NCBI RefSeq assembly: GCF_001522545.3
Contig: NC_031797.1
Coordinates: 853,507-917,506 of the forward strand
DNA from: Parus major
Taxonomy: Eukaryota > Chordata > Aves > Passeriformes > Paridae
DNA: 64,000 bases
Direction of reading: 5' to 3'
Of this stretch, positions 24,093 to 36,537 are shown piece by piece. Every line of letters begins with the position of its first letter. Position 1 is the stretch's first letter. A program made the position numbers and the translations under genes. A model generated the notes under the pieces. It ran no database searches. It saw only the letters and a program-made list of their open reading frames with translations, and had not been told where the DNA came from.

Positions 24093-24456
24093 GGATGGGG
24101 ATGTCTGTACGGTGAGCTGCAGGCAGGGATGGGGATGTCTGTACGGTGAGCTGCAGGCAGGGATGGGGATGTCTGTACGGTGCCCTGCAGGCAGGGATGG
24201 GGATGTCAGTACGGTGAGCTGCAGGCAGGGATGGGGATGTCAGTACGGTGAGCTGCAGGCAGGGATGGGGATGTGTGTACGGTGAGCTGCAGGCAGGGAT
24301 GGGGATGTCAGTACAGTGAGCTGCAGGCAGGGATGGGGATGTCTGTACGGTGCCCTGCAGGCAGGGATGGGGATGTCAGTACAGTGAGCTGCAGGCAGGG
24401 ATGGGGATGTCTGTACGGTGCCCTGCAGGCAGGGATGGGGATGTCTGTATGGTGCC
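24093..24456. repeat. 34-bp minisatellite, 11 copies
   Basis: A unit of the form ggatggggatgtctgtacgg plus tgagctgcaggcag recurs at exactly 34 bp, with atg starts at 24101, 24135, 24169 and so on to 24441. Variants (tctg or tcag; gagctg or gccctg) alternate in the last four full units, which suggests duplication of a 68-bp dimer. The array ends about 110 bp before the first exon of the Harbinger-derived gene. Confidence 0.95.
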
Positions 24457-24760
24457 GCGCAGAGTCCGGCCGCACAGAGTGGAGCGGCGCCGCCCCGTCC
24501 CGCCCCCGGTGCCACCGTGACCCCACCGCCGATCACTTCCAGGGCGGCCCCGGCTCCCGATTTGAAAATGCGGGAGCGGCTGCTGGTGCTCCTNNNNNNN
24601 NNNNNNNNNNNNNNNNNNNNNNNNNNNNNNNNNNNNNNAGCGGGAGCAGCGCCGGCGCCGGGGGCTGGGACGGGCCGCAGCGGCGCGCCTGGCTCCGGCA
24701 CTACTACAGCCAGCGGCAGAAGCGGCTCATGACGGTGACCGGGGCGGGGCCGCCGTGGGT
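24455..24760 (+). promoter_or_regulatory. CpG island over exon 1 of the Harbinger-derived gene
   Basis: A dense CpG stretch (about 24455-24760) surrounds the first ATG (24568) and the sequencing gap. The island and the position of exon 1 suggest a housekeeping-type promoter. No TATA box is seen. Confidence 0.5.
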
Positions 24761-27031
24761 GGGGGGAGTGGACGGGACGTGGGGACAGCGGCACGCGGGG
24801 ACGGGGTCACGGAGGGTGCGGGGATGCGGGAGACACGTGGAGATCGCGGGGACACAAAGGATGGGGGGGTTACGGGGGATGCACTGATGTCACGGGGACA
24901 CGAAGAGTGGGGGATACGGGAGACGCGCGGAGGTCACGGCGACATGGAGAATGGGGGATGCGGGGACAGATCACGGGGACACAGGATGGGGGGATGTGAG
25001 ACACGCAATACATGGACATGGGAGGTTTGGGGCGCGGGGTACACAGCATAGGAACTGAAAAAATGGACAGTGGAGGGGGGTGCAGGATGCAAAAGTGGGA
25101 AGGATGGGGAGCACGGGGAAGTCACAAGTGGGATATAAAGGGTGGGGGACATGTGAGACCCAAAACATGGGAGGTGGGACTGGAAGGACAAATGGACACA
25201 GAGATCACAAAGGATGGGGAACATGTGGGTTCTCTGGGATACAAAGACACAGACACAAAGATGGGACTTGAAAGACACATGATGTGATCCTGGACACAAA
25301 AGATGATGGATGCAGAGGACATGGGGACGTGAAGGAGGGGGTGACATCAAAGGTGGGGGATGCAATGGGGGATACAAGGGATCCCTGGCAGCAAAGACAG
25401 GTTAGGGGAGGAACACGAGGAACCTGCTGGCCTGGGCAGTGGCTGAAGAAGGTGACTAAAGCCTCTTTTTAGTTTAAAGTGGCTTTGTAGGTTTTGATAA
25501 CAGAAAAACGATTCTTGTGGAGAGGCCAGAAGCTTCCCTTTCCAAGTTATGATTCCCACCTGTGAAGGGTGCTCTCTCCCCCTTCCAAATCAGGACTTAG
25601 CCCACAGTTTCCTCAGCAGCTGGAAATCCAGTAATGCTCATTAAAAGGGGCTTTTCTAGAAAACTCCGTCTGCAACACCTGGTTATCTTGTCTGAAGTCA
25701 CACCTACTGCCTGGTGGGTTTGCAGTGAGGTTTCCCAGGAACAGGAAGATTTGACCAGTGTTAGACCAGTTGGGACCACTGGCCACCTGGCACTGGCCAT
25801 CTTCCTGCCTTGAGCAAGTCTCTTGAGCTGGGTAGTCTCTTCAGAAGGGGGTTCCAGTGAAGAGGAGGGAAGCACTGTCTCACACTGCTGTTGTCCCCCC
25901 CCTGCACTGCAGCTCCTCATCGCTCACCGGAGGAGAACCGGTTGCTGCTTCTACCCCCGTGCCTGGCCCAGCCTCAGGAGCACAGACTGGTGGGAGCGGG
26001 TGGTCCTAAAGGAGTTTGGGCCCCAGGACTGGTTGGAGAAGTTTCGGATGTCCAAGGAGACTTTCTTCTACATCTGCAACCAGCTGCGGCCTGGGCTGGC
26101 TCCACACAGTGCCCACTTCTACCCCACCCTGCCCCTGGAGAAGAGGGTGGCTGTGGCCCTGTGGCACTTGGCCACCAATGTGGAGTATCAGACTCTGAGC
26201 CCGCTCTTTGGTGTGGGGCCCTCCACGGTGCAGAGCTGTGTCCGGGAGGTGAGCTACGCTGTTGTCTTGCTGCTGAAGCCGCTTTACCTCCGACTGCCTG
26301 ACGAGAAGGAGCTGGAGAACATGGTGCGCATCTTCTGCACACGCTGGGGCTTCCCGCACTGCATTGGGGCACTGGACAGTCTGCACATCCCCATTCACCC
26401 ACCCCTGCGCCTCACCGCCGACTACTGCAACGGCCAGGGCTGGCACTCCATCCTCACGCAGGCCACTGTGGATGGGCTGGGGCAGTTCTGGGATGTCTCC
26501 ACTGCCTTTCCAGGCAGCATGGAGAACAGCGCAGTCCTGGAGAGCTCCAGCTTGTGGGTGCTGGCCAAGGAAGGCCGGCTATGCCCCAATCCTCCCAAGC
26601 ATTTCATGGGGAAGGCACAGAAGTATGTGCTGCTGGGCGATGCCACGTACCCCCTGCAAGACTGGATCCTCAAGCCCTACCAGGAGGACGAGAACCTCAC
26701 CCAGCGCCAGCTGCAGTTCAACTACCGCCTGAAGCGGGCCCACAGCGTGATAGAGAATGCCTTCCTGCGCCTCAAGGCACGCTGGCAAATCCTCCTCAAG
26801 TGTGATGACTGCAGCCTGGAGCTGTTGCCCACCCTCGTCCTTGCCTGCTGCATCCTCCACAACGTTTGTGAGGCCCACGACAACCCCTTCAATGAGGAGT
26901 GGCTGGAGGGCACCGAGCCCACCGAGCTGCCCAAGCCCTGCCAGCCTGCTCCAGCTGCCATGGAGGACAACCGGGCTGAGCAAGTGCGTGAGCTGATGTG
27001 CCAGTACTTCGAGAGCTGTGGGGAGGGCTGA
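24568..27031 (+). CDS. PIF/Harbinger transposase-derived DDE nuclease (HARBI1-like), two exons
   Basis: Exon 1 runs from the ATG at 24568 to 24734 and contains a 45-base assembly gap (24594-24638). Its donor is ACG then gtgacc. Exon 2 runs 25913-27031 after a tgcactgcag acceptor; both ends are phase 0. Exon 2 encodes 372 residues of a DDE_Tnp_4 nuclease. Counting from its first codon, the acidic triad is D155 (GALD), D243 (LGDATYP) and E281 (HSVIENAF), with 37 residues between the second D and E. PGSMENS matches the family PGSxxDS motif with N for D. An N-terminal basic and aromatic segment (WLRHYYSQRQKR) is shared between exons. I see no terminal inverted repeats or target duplication, an intron is present, and the frame is intact, all of which suggest a domesticated host gene. 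It resembles HARBI1 but is not that gene; its function is unknown. Human lacks an obvious counterpart between FZR1 and DOHH, as far as I recall. Confidence 0.85.
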
Positions 27032-27461
27032 TGGGCCTGGGGAGCAGCTGCCCTGCACATCCCCGCTTGCAGACTCACCATGGACTCTGTCAAATTGGCC
27101 CAGTGCTACCAGCTGTATGAGATGGGGAGGGGCGGCCGTGTCACTCATCCTGGGTTTGCTGTAGAGGTTTCAGGCAGTGGAATGTATTTTGTGCCCATTC
27201 TCTCTCCCAGGATCTAAACTGTTTGGTGGTGTGTTGTGTGCTGCGGGAGTACAGTGGGGATTAGGGCTGGGAGGGGGAGGCTGCTGGGATCTCCCTCTCC
27301 TCTGTCTCAAGGCCTCTCCATTAGGCCAAAAGTAGCTGAAGCCTTGAAATAAGACAAAACTCCTTTGAAGGTTGAAACTTGCTGTGTAAACACACATGAG
27401 AAGGAGAGGGAAGGAAGAGGCGGAGCAGTGACTTGCAAGGGAGGGCTGACACCAGCTTGGA

Positions 27462-27467
27462 ATTAAA
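27462..27467 (+). terminator. Candidate poly(A) signal ATTAAA for the Harbinger-derived gene
   Basis: The common variant ATTAAA lies 431 bp after the TGA (27029-27031) and just before the 40-bp minisatellite. I found no AATAAA nearer to the stop codon. Confidence 0.5.
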
Positions 27468-27489
27468 CTGCATCCACAAACTCAGGGAT

Positions 27490-27965
27490 GTGCTGCCCGG
27501 AGGGTTTGTCCCATCTGGCACCCCCTAGGCCCTCTCCAGGGGCGTTTTGCTCAGCCTGGCACCCCTGGCTCTTCTCCTGTGTGATTTTGCCCAGCCTGGC
27601 ACCCCTGCCTCCTCTCCTGAAGGCTTTTGTCCAGTCTTGCACTCCAGGTCCCTCTCAGGTTGGGGGTTTTACTAGCCTGGCACTGCCCAAACCCTCTCTG
27701 ATGGGATTTTGCCCAGCCTGGAACACCCCCAGGCCCCTCTCAGGGTGGTCCTTGCCCAGCCTGGTATCCCCAGCCTCTCCCCAGAGCTGTTTGCCCAGCC
27801 TGACCCTGCCTGGCCCTTCCAGGGTGGAGTTTGCCCTGCCTGGCACCCCCTGCTGCTCTCCAGAGGAATTTTGCCCTCCTCGGAAAAACCTCTCTGGAAG
27901 GGTTTTCCCAGCCTGGCACCCCTGGCCCCTCTCTGGAGGGGTCTGTGGCTCAGTTCCTGGCTCCC
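27490..27965. repeat. ~40-bp degenerate minisatellite, about 11 copies
   Basis: The core ttttgcccagcctggcaccc recurs near 27513, 27553, 27593, 27633, 27674, 27715, 27758, 27797, 27837, 27877 and 27910, mostly at 39-43 bp spacing. It occupies the space between the Harbinger-derived gene and the DOHH promoter. Long open frames through it are a by-product of the repeat. Confidence 0.9.
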
Positions 27966-28099
27966 TGGGCCCCTGCCCGGCTCTTCGATCGCTGACCGGG
28001 CCCGGCTGGAGTCGAAGCTGCCCCGGCAATGGTGGGCAGCGGCCGTGCCCCTCCCCCAGCGCCCCCTGGCGGGCGGGAACAGCAGCGCCCTCAGTGGGG

Positions 28100-28175
28100 G
28101 GAGGCAGCGCCCGTGCGAATTGCGCAGGCGCCGCCGCGCGGTCACGTGGCGGAGCAGCAAGATGGCGGCGCGCGG
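28100..28175 (+). promoter_or_regulatory. DOHH: DOHH CpG-island promoter: NRF1-like, E-box and YY1 motifs
   Basis: An NRF1-like tgcgcaggcgc starts at 28121, an E-box CACGTG lies at 28143-28148, and the YY1 consensus AAGATGGCGGC lies at 28159-28169. The donor of the first exon follows at 28175. There is no TATA box. The assignment rests on motifs and position; factor binding is inferred. Confidence 0.6.
28150..28174 (+). other. DOHH: DOHH non-coding exon 1 with uORF start (5' end approximate)
   Basis: The exon ends gcgcgcg at 28174 before a gtgagt donor. Exon 2 opens at 28479 after ggacgcag. An upstream ATG at 28162-28164 reads four codons and part of a fifth, crosses the splice, and stops at TGA 28484-28486, giving MAARGV. 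The true DOHH ATG is 48 nt further on. Confidence 0.6.
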
Positions 28176-28533
28176 TGAGTGCAGCGCCGGCAGCGCCGGG
28201 CCCTCCCCGAACCCCTCTGGTATCCCCCGGCCCGGGCAGCTCCTCTCGGAGCCCGCTTCCGCTGGCTCGGCGGCTCCGTCTGGCGCGGTCGTGGTAGGGA
28301 ATTTGTGTCCGTCTCGGGTCTCCGGTGAAACCGAGTATGGACACGGGCTGTGGGTCCTGGCCCCGGGGTCCGGTTCTCCGGCACAGGCCGGGCCGCGGCC
28401 CTTCCCTTCCGCCCTGCCCCCGGCCATGGGACTCGCTGGCGGTTGAGCGCGCACCATGACTCCCTTTCCCGGACGCAGGAGTGTGATCGAGGAGCCCCCC
28501 TGAGCCCTCAGTGTGCCCGGGCCCGCCCGCGCC

Positions 28534-30799
28534 ATGGTGACGGAGCAGGAGGTGGAGGCCATCGGCCGCACGCTGGTGGACGCGGCGCAGCCCCTGCCCG
28601 CCCGGTTCCGGGCCCTCTTCACCCTGCGGAACTTGGGCGGCCGCGCGGCTGTGGAGTGGATCAGCCGCGCCTTTGAAGACGGCTCGGCGCTACTGAAGCA
28701 CGAGCTGGCCTTTTGCCTCGGCCAGATGCAGGACGAGGCGGCCATCCCGGTGCTCATCCGCGTGCTGGAGGACACGGCCCAGGAGCCCATGGTCAGGCAC
28801 GAAGCAGGTACGGTAGCAGCTCCTGAGGCTCTGGGGGCAGGCGAAGGAGCTGGCTGAGAAGTAGGGCTTGGGGGTGTTTCCCCCACGGTACAGAGCAGCT
28901 CCTGGGGGCCTGATCCAGCTTGGGTGTCAAACCTTGAGTCACATAGCATCTCACCACCTCCCCTGGCCAGACCTGGCAGGACAGGTTGGCCAGGCCCTGC
29001 TGTTCCTGCAGGCCAGGCTTCTCTTGTGTTTGTCCTGTTTGTAATCGGTCAGTCTGGCCTGTGTCTACATTTGCCCCATTTGGGATTGTTCAGTTAGGCC
29101 TGTGTCTGTGCTTTAGAGAAAGGCATTCCAGAGGACACAGCAGGGTTCTTCTCATATAGACACCCTCATAACATCATGCTACATGCTTCAGGTGAAGCCC
29201 TGGGCGCTATCGGGAACCCTGATGTGCTGGATATCCTGAAACGCTATTCCCAGGATCCTGTGGTCGAGGTGAGGTTCCTGAGAGGTCATTTCCTCTGGGA
29301 TGCAGCACTGCTGGTCTCAGAGGGCAAGGCAGGTCCTGCCTGGGCAGGTGGGTGGGGACATCACAGTGACATCCTGGAGCATGCTGGGGTTCTCCTGGTG
29401 CTGTGCAGTGCCGTTCTGCAGCCAGGGCAATGTCCCTGTCCCCACAGGTGGCAGAGACGTGTCAGCTGGCTGTGAGGAGGCTGCAGTGGCTGCAGAACAA
29501 CAAGGAGAAGCCAGGCACCAGCCCGTACCTCTCTGTAGATCCTGCTCCCCCCGCTGAGGAGACAGATGTTGCCAAGCTCCGGGAGATCCTCCTGGACGAG
29601 TCCCAGGAGCTCTTTGATCGTTACCGGGCCATGTTTGCCTTGCGGAACATTGGGGGCCAGGCTGCTGTGCTGGCACTGGCAGAAGGTGAGGGCCTGTCCT
29701 TGCTGTGGGTCTGTCCCTGCTAATCTGGGATGAGCCCTTCCCAAATCCAGGACTACCAGAACTGTTCTTGTGTGTTTGTGTCTAGGGCTGCTGTTCCCTG
29801 CTACATTACAGAGTGCTGGGTGGTCTCTGGTGTTCCAGAGCCCCCTTGCCACCCTCCAGACGCCCTTCCCTGAGGGAGGGAAGGCACTGGCTGTGATGGT
29901 AGTCTGGGACCTCCTGGTCTGACCCATTGTCAGACCCAGCCTGTGGTTTTTGGGGTCCTACTCATGGGCTTCTGGTGTTTGGGAATAGTTCTGGAGAGGA
30001 GTATGTCCCCTGAGTGGGAAGGGGGCAGACCACAGCCCAGGAACTGTGTGGACCCACCCCCAGCCCAAGGGAAGTGGATCAGGCACTCCAGCCATCTGGG
30101 ACTGTTGAGGTCCATAAGATGGGAGCTGTGAGCTGCTGCTGCATGGTCCCAGAGGGCTGGAGACCAAGCCTCTGGTCCTGGCCATGCTTCCATCCTCTGT
30201 GGGGAACACTGTGTGGTGGGGCAGAACTTGAGCAGGTGGGGTCAGCAGCTCTTCTGGGGGTTGGGTGCTGCCATCAGAGGAGGCACTGGGACAGGGCTGG
30301 GACCAGGGATCGGGGTGGGATCATAGAGCAGGGTGGGACACCCCTTCCTGTACATGGGGCTGGGGGAGTAGCCCTTGGCATCCCCAGCTTTCACGTGGGG
30401 CCTCCCTCCAAGCGTCCTGGTGTGTTCTGGGGCATCCTGGTGCATTTTGGGGCATCCCAGCTCACTGTTCCTCCTCCCACAGGGCTGCATTGCGGCAGCG
30501 CGCTGTTCCGCCATGAGATCGGGTACGTGCTGGGGCAGCTGCAGGACGAGGCGTGCGTCCCTCAGCTGACGGCAGCGCTGCACAGCCGCACCGAGAGCCC
30601 CATGGTGCGGCACGAGTGTGCTGAGGCGCTGGGCTCCATCGCCCGGCCCTCCTGCCTGCGGGCCCTGCGCGCCTTCGCCAGCGACGAGGAGCGCGTGGTG
30701 CGCGAGAGCTGCCAGGTGGCCCTGGACATGTACGAGTATGAAAACGGCACCCAGTTCCAGTACGCCGATGGGCTCTGCAAGCTGCAGGCCTCCTCCTGA
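28534..30799 (+). CDS. DOHH: Deoxyhypusine hydroxylase, 4 coding exons
   Basis: DOHH hydroxylates deoxyhypusine on eIF5A, the last step of hypusine formation, using a diiron centre in the cytosol. Coding exons are 28534-28807, 29192-29268, 29448-29685 and 30483-30799 (TGA 30797-30799). All introns are GT-AG with matching phases, and together they give 301 residues against 302 in human. HEAT-like repeats form two halves. The four iron-binding His-Glu pairs are all present: H56-E57 (LLKHEL), H89-E90 (VRHEAG), H207-E208 (FRHEIG) and H240-E241 (VRHECA). The start has a strong context (GCCATGG) and begins MVTEQEV as in human. The gene follows the Harbinger-derived gene on the same strand; each has its own CpG island. 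No defect is visible. Confidence 0.98.
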
Positions 30800-31594
30800 G
30801 CCTGGACTGGGGGCACTGAGGTGGGTGTCCTGCCTCCCAGCCCTTCCTGCTGCCAACGGTGCTTTCACGGCCACCTCTGTCAGCACGGATCTGTGCCTTG
30901 CCACGCAGAGCTGGAGGAGGGACTGGGTTTGCTCTCTGGCACAATTACAACCACCTTTTGCCTCCAAATCCAGGCTGAGCTGCTACTTGCCTCCCCATCG
31001 CTCCTTGCCAGCCACTGTTTCCGGGATCTGCCCTTTTTCCCTGCCAGGATCAGCACTGCCTGCCTGCAGCATGGCTTGGGGCTTGGACCAGGTGGGCTCT
31101 GCTTGGCACGTCAGAGCCTGCTCCAGCTCTGCAGGGCTTGGGCCTGCCCTGGGTTGGTGCTGCTAAGTCTGCAGCTCCAATCTCCCCAGCTGAGTTTTGC
31201 TGGGAGCTAGAATGGGCTTTGGGCACCCGCTCTTGTGGGCTATGGTATTAGGATGCTTCAAAATTGCTCTCAGTGCTGGCGCTGAGCCAGGGCCCTCCTC
31301 ACCCCCACACTGGGTTTGGTTTCTCCTGTTGGGACAAGCTGGAGCTGAGCCTGTGGTAGCCTCTGCCTGAGGATGGGGTTTGTTTCATGACAAAGTTGGG
31401 AAAATGGCTGGGTTTCTCCTGCAGGGAAGAAAAAAAGGGTTTTTTTCTGCTGCCATGAGGGTGGGCAGGGTGAGACAGAGCTTGCCTGGGCCTTCCCCCA
31501 TGTTTAACCAGGGCCAGGAGGGCTGAGGCTGCTGCTGGCACCCAAATCCCTCAGCCAGCCCGGCCTGGGCACTGGGGTTTCGTGTTTGGCAGGG

Positions 31595-31600
31595 AATAAA
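31595..31600 (+). terminator. DOHH: DOHH poly(A) signal AATAAA
   Basis: A canonical hexamer lies 796 bp after the stop codon and is followed by a tg/gt-rich stretch. This gives a 3' UTR of about 0.8 kb (30800 to about 31620). Confidence 0.8.
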
Positions 31601-31619
31601 GCACTGGCACAGGAAGCTG

Positions 31620-34039
<2,420 letters not shown>

Positions 34040-34196
34040 GGCCAGGGGACACCCCTGCCCCCAGCAGGACCCTGTAGCCCTGCCTGACCATTAGGTCACA
34101 GCATGGTCCTGGCCATAGGCCAGCACTGGCACACAGCCTCCCCCTCCCTGCCCAGCCCAAACACTGCTCTCAGGGCTCCTCTTGGACTGTCATGCC

Positions 34197-34202
34197 AATA
34201 AA
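34197..34202 (+). terminator. Poly(A) signal AATAAA of the 149-aa membrane protein gene
   Basis: A canonical hexamer sits 158 bp past the stop codon, which would give a short 3' UTR. Confidence 0.8.
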
Positions 34203-34229
34203 GCCACCTGCCCCAGCCCTGCTCACCCC

Positions 34230-35400
34230 TTGGCCCAGCATGGGGGGTGGCAGGGCTGGGACATCCCAACCTTTTCCTGGAGCAGCAGCACCCCTTGGCA
34301 CAGCCATGCCACTCCTGGCACATGGGTGTATAAAAGCTTGGGGGTTCAAACCCATGGTGTGGGGGCACAGCCCATGGTGGCAGGGGGCATGGACACAGGT
34401 GCACACATACACATGGAAATATGGATACAGCCCTGGATGGGTCATAGCATGGGCACATAGGTAGGGACAGACAGATTGACAGCTGGATGCTGAGGCTGGC
34501 TGTGCCCCCACCACCCCCTCAGTCCCCTGGCACTGCCAGACCATGCTCAGTGGCACCCACAGGTGGCCCCAAACCAGTCTTAGGAGACAAAGCACCCTGA
34601 AGCCTCGCTTAGGTTCTGGGTGGGGGAACTGAGGATGGGGGCTATTGTATGGACATGCACCCCCTGTCTTAAACCCAATCTGAGGATGGATCCTTGCGCC
34701 TCCAGTCTCATTTGCCCCTTGAGAAATTGCCACAGGCAGGATGGTCCTGCTAAAGTTTGCTGTCCTTCCCTGGGGTCCTGCTGGCCACCCTCTGCCTCAA
34801 TTTTCCTTGTGCCCTGGTGGGTGGACACCCTGCCATGGTCTCCCTGAGCTAACCCAGTATTTCACTCTTGACAGTATGCGGTTGAGGAGAGAGTTGACTC
34901 TCTCCCTGAGGATATGATGGGGTCCCACCTGGGATTATCTGGGGTCAGCTGGCTCATGCCCAGGCTGGTGGCAGCCTGGCATTATCTACCCCTCCATGCT
35001 GCCCCATGCCCATGGGATCTGCCCCAGCCCTGACAGCAGGGATAGGGGGAACCAGGCAGGGTGAGCACTTCTCCACCACATCACCCATCTGTTCTTCCAC
35101 CTGTGCACCCACCCACCTGTCTGTCCCTCCCTCCATCCAGCCACCTACCCTGGGGGTGGTTCCCGGTCATGGGCACAGGACGGCTGTCCTTCGCCACTGT
35201 GGTCCCAGAGGTGGTGACCACTGGGTACTGTGGGGTGCCGGTGCCTGAGCCAGGGGAGTGGTACCACCTCCCAGGGGTGACAGGAGCAATGTTGCCATGG
35301 TGCTTGGTGCCATTTTATCTTGGGGCCAATAAAGGCGCCCATTGCCCTGGGTGCAGAGTGCAGGCACAATAGCAGCACGGGACAGAAGCTCACCTTCAGA
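34230..35400. other. SMIM24: Intergenic stretch upstream of SMIM24
   Basis: No gene is supported here. An AATAAA at 35328-35333 lies 105 bp before the SMIM24 start codon with no known gene ending there. It may be part of the SMIM24 promoter (CCAATAAAG, a TATA- or CDX-like site) rather than a poly(A) signal. Confidence 0.45.
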
Positions 35401-35437
35401 AGCAGGATCCAGACGCACCCCAGCCTTCCACCCAAAA

Positions 35438-36468
35438 ATGCTAAAGCCCTTGCAGCCCCTCTCGCTCCTGGTCCTGCTCATCCTCGCTGCCACTGCCCAG
35501 GGACAGGCTGGTAAGTGCCCCCATGACCCTCTATACCACTGTGCCCTCGGGTGCCTGGGGATGTGGCCAGGGCCTCCCCAGGTATAAGATCAGCTCCTGG
35601 GAAACCTTTCCAGTGGGACCAGTCTGTCCCAATGCTCCAACAGTAATTTTTGGGGGCAGAGCAGAAAGATGTGGAGATAGCCACCTGCTACCCCAGTGCT
35701 CCCCACTGTGCTGGGGACAGGTGAGCTGTGTCAGGGGTGGCTTCCTTGGTACCCAAGGGAGAGTGGGAAGGGGGAATAGCGAGTGTCTGCCAATGTCCCA
35801 TCCCATGGGGGGTCCCATCTCATGGGGGAGTCCATTTCCTGAACCCCTGAAGCTGTTCCCACACCCATCTTTCCCCTTCCCTGTCCCCTGGCCATGCAGA
35901 CACGGGCCCCAAGGTGCTGCAGCCATGGCTCCTGGGCCTCACTGCTGTTGTCGTTTTCCTCTTCATCGTCTTCGTGGTGCTGCTCGTTAACCGGCTCTGG
36001 AATCTCAAGAGGCACAGGTTGGATTGGTGCGGGGGCCGGGGGGTGCTGGCCAGGGGAAAAGTGCGTGGAAGGTTGCCATGGGCTGGGGGCAGGGTTGTCT
36101 CCGGGCACCGTTCAGCCTCTCTCCCCTCACAGGAAGGAGAACGACTACCCGGAGACCCTGGCGACTGACAGGTACCACAACAGCCTGGCTGCCCCGCGGG
36201 GCGGCACCGGGACCCGCTCCCACAGCAGGGCTTGCATTCCCTCGAGGGCAGGCACCTTCCGGCTGTGCCGTGGTGCCTGTGTGCCCTCGGCATAGCCGGA
36301 TGCGGCCGTGCCGTAGTGCCCTTCGTGTCCCTGGCACGGCCGCGGTGCCGGGCACCGACGTTCCCTCCCTCCCGCAGGCTGGAGCGCTCCGGCCACGTAA
36401 ACCCGGCGGCTGAGGACTGCGATGAGCTGAAGGACGACAAGCAGCAGAGCAAGGCCACGTCCCTCTGA
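35438..36468 (+). CDS. SMIM24: Small integral membrane protein 24 (MAP17/PDZK1IP1 family), 4 exons
   Basis: Exons are 35438-35510, 35900-36017, 36133-36171 and 36378-36468 (TGA 36466-36468). All introns are GT-AG and in phase, giving 106 residues; human SMIM24 is about 130. Residues 1-24 form a signal peptide (Leu-rich, ending ATAQGQA). A short extracellular stretch follows, then one transmembrane helix at about 36-54 flanked by LQPWLLGL and NRLW, the signature shared with SMIM24 and MAP17. The cytoplasmic tail has KENDYPET, like the MAP17 NAYENVPE region, and ends KATSL, whose T-S-L is a class I PDZ ligand; human SMIM24 and MAP17 also end in PDZ ligands. By family it probably binds PDZ scaffolds at the apical membrane. 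Synteny with DOHH and NFIC supports the symbol. No clear AATAAA or ATTAAA follows the stop. Confidence 0.9.
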
Positions 36469-36537
36469 GTTCTCCCCGCCCCGCTCTGCCCGCTCCGGAG
36501 CAGCTCCGACAGGCGCCTCACCCTCACCCCGTCCGTA

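Noticed and set aside
24093..24456. CRISPR-like regular repeat spacing
   Set aside because: The repeats are contiguous with no spacers, and the genome is vertebrate.
24240..24887. Long frames across the 34-bp minisatellite and the 24594 gap
   Set aside because: They are repeat translation joined through unknown bases; only the part from the exon 1 ATG onward is supported.
25823..25912. 30 extra N-terminal codons upstream of the Harbinger exon
   Set aside because: A strong acceptor (tgcactgcag) at 25912 and the phase match to the exon at 24568-24734 indicate this part is intron.
27488..28949. Frames of 245-425 codons on both strands at 27.5-28.9 kb
   Set aside because: They run through the 40-bp minisatellite and the DOHH CpG island and overlap DOHH coding sequence antisense.
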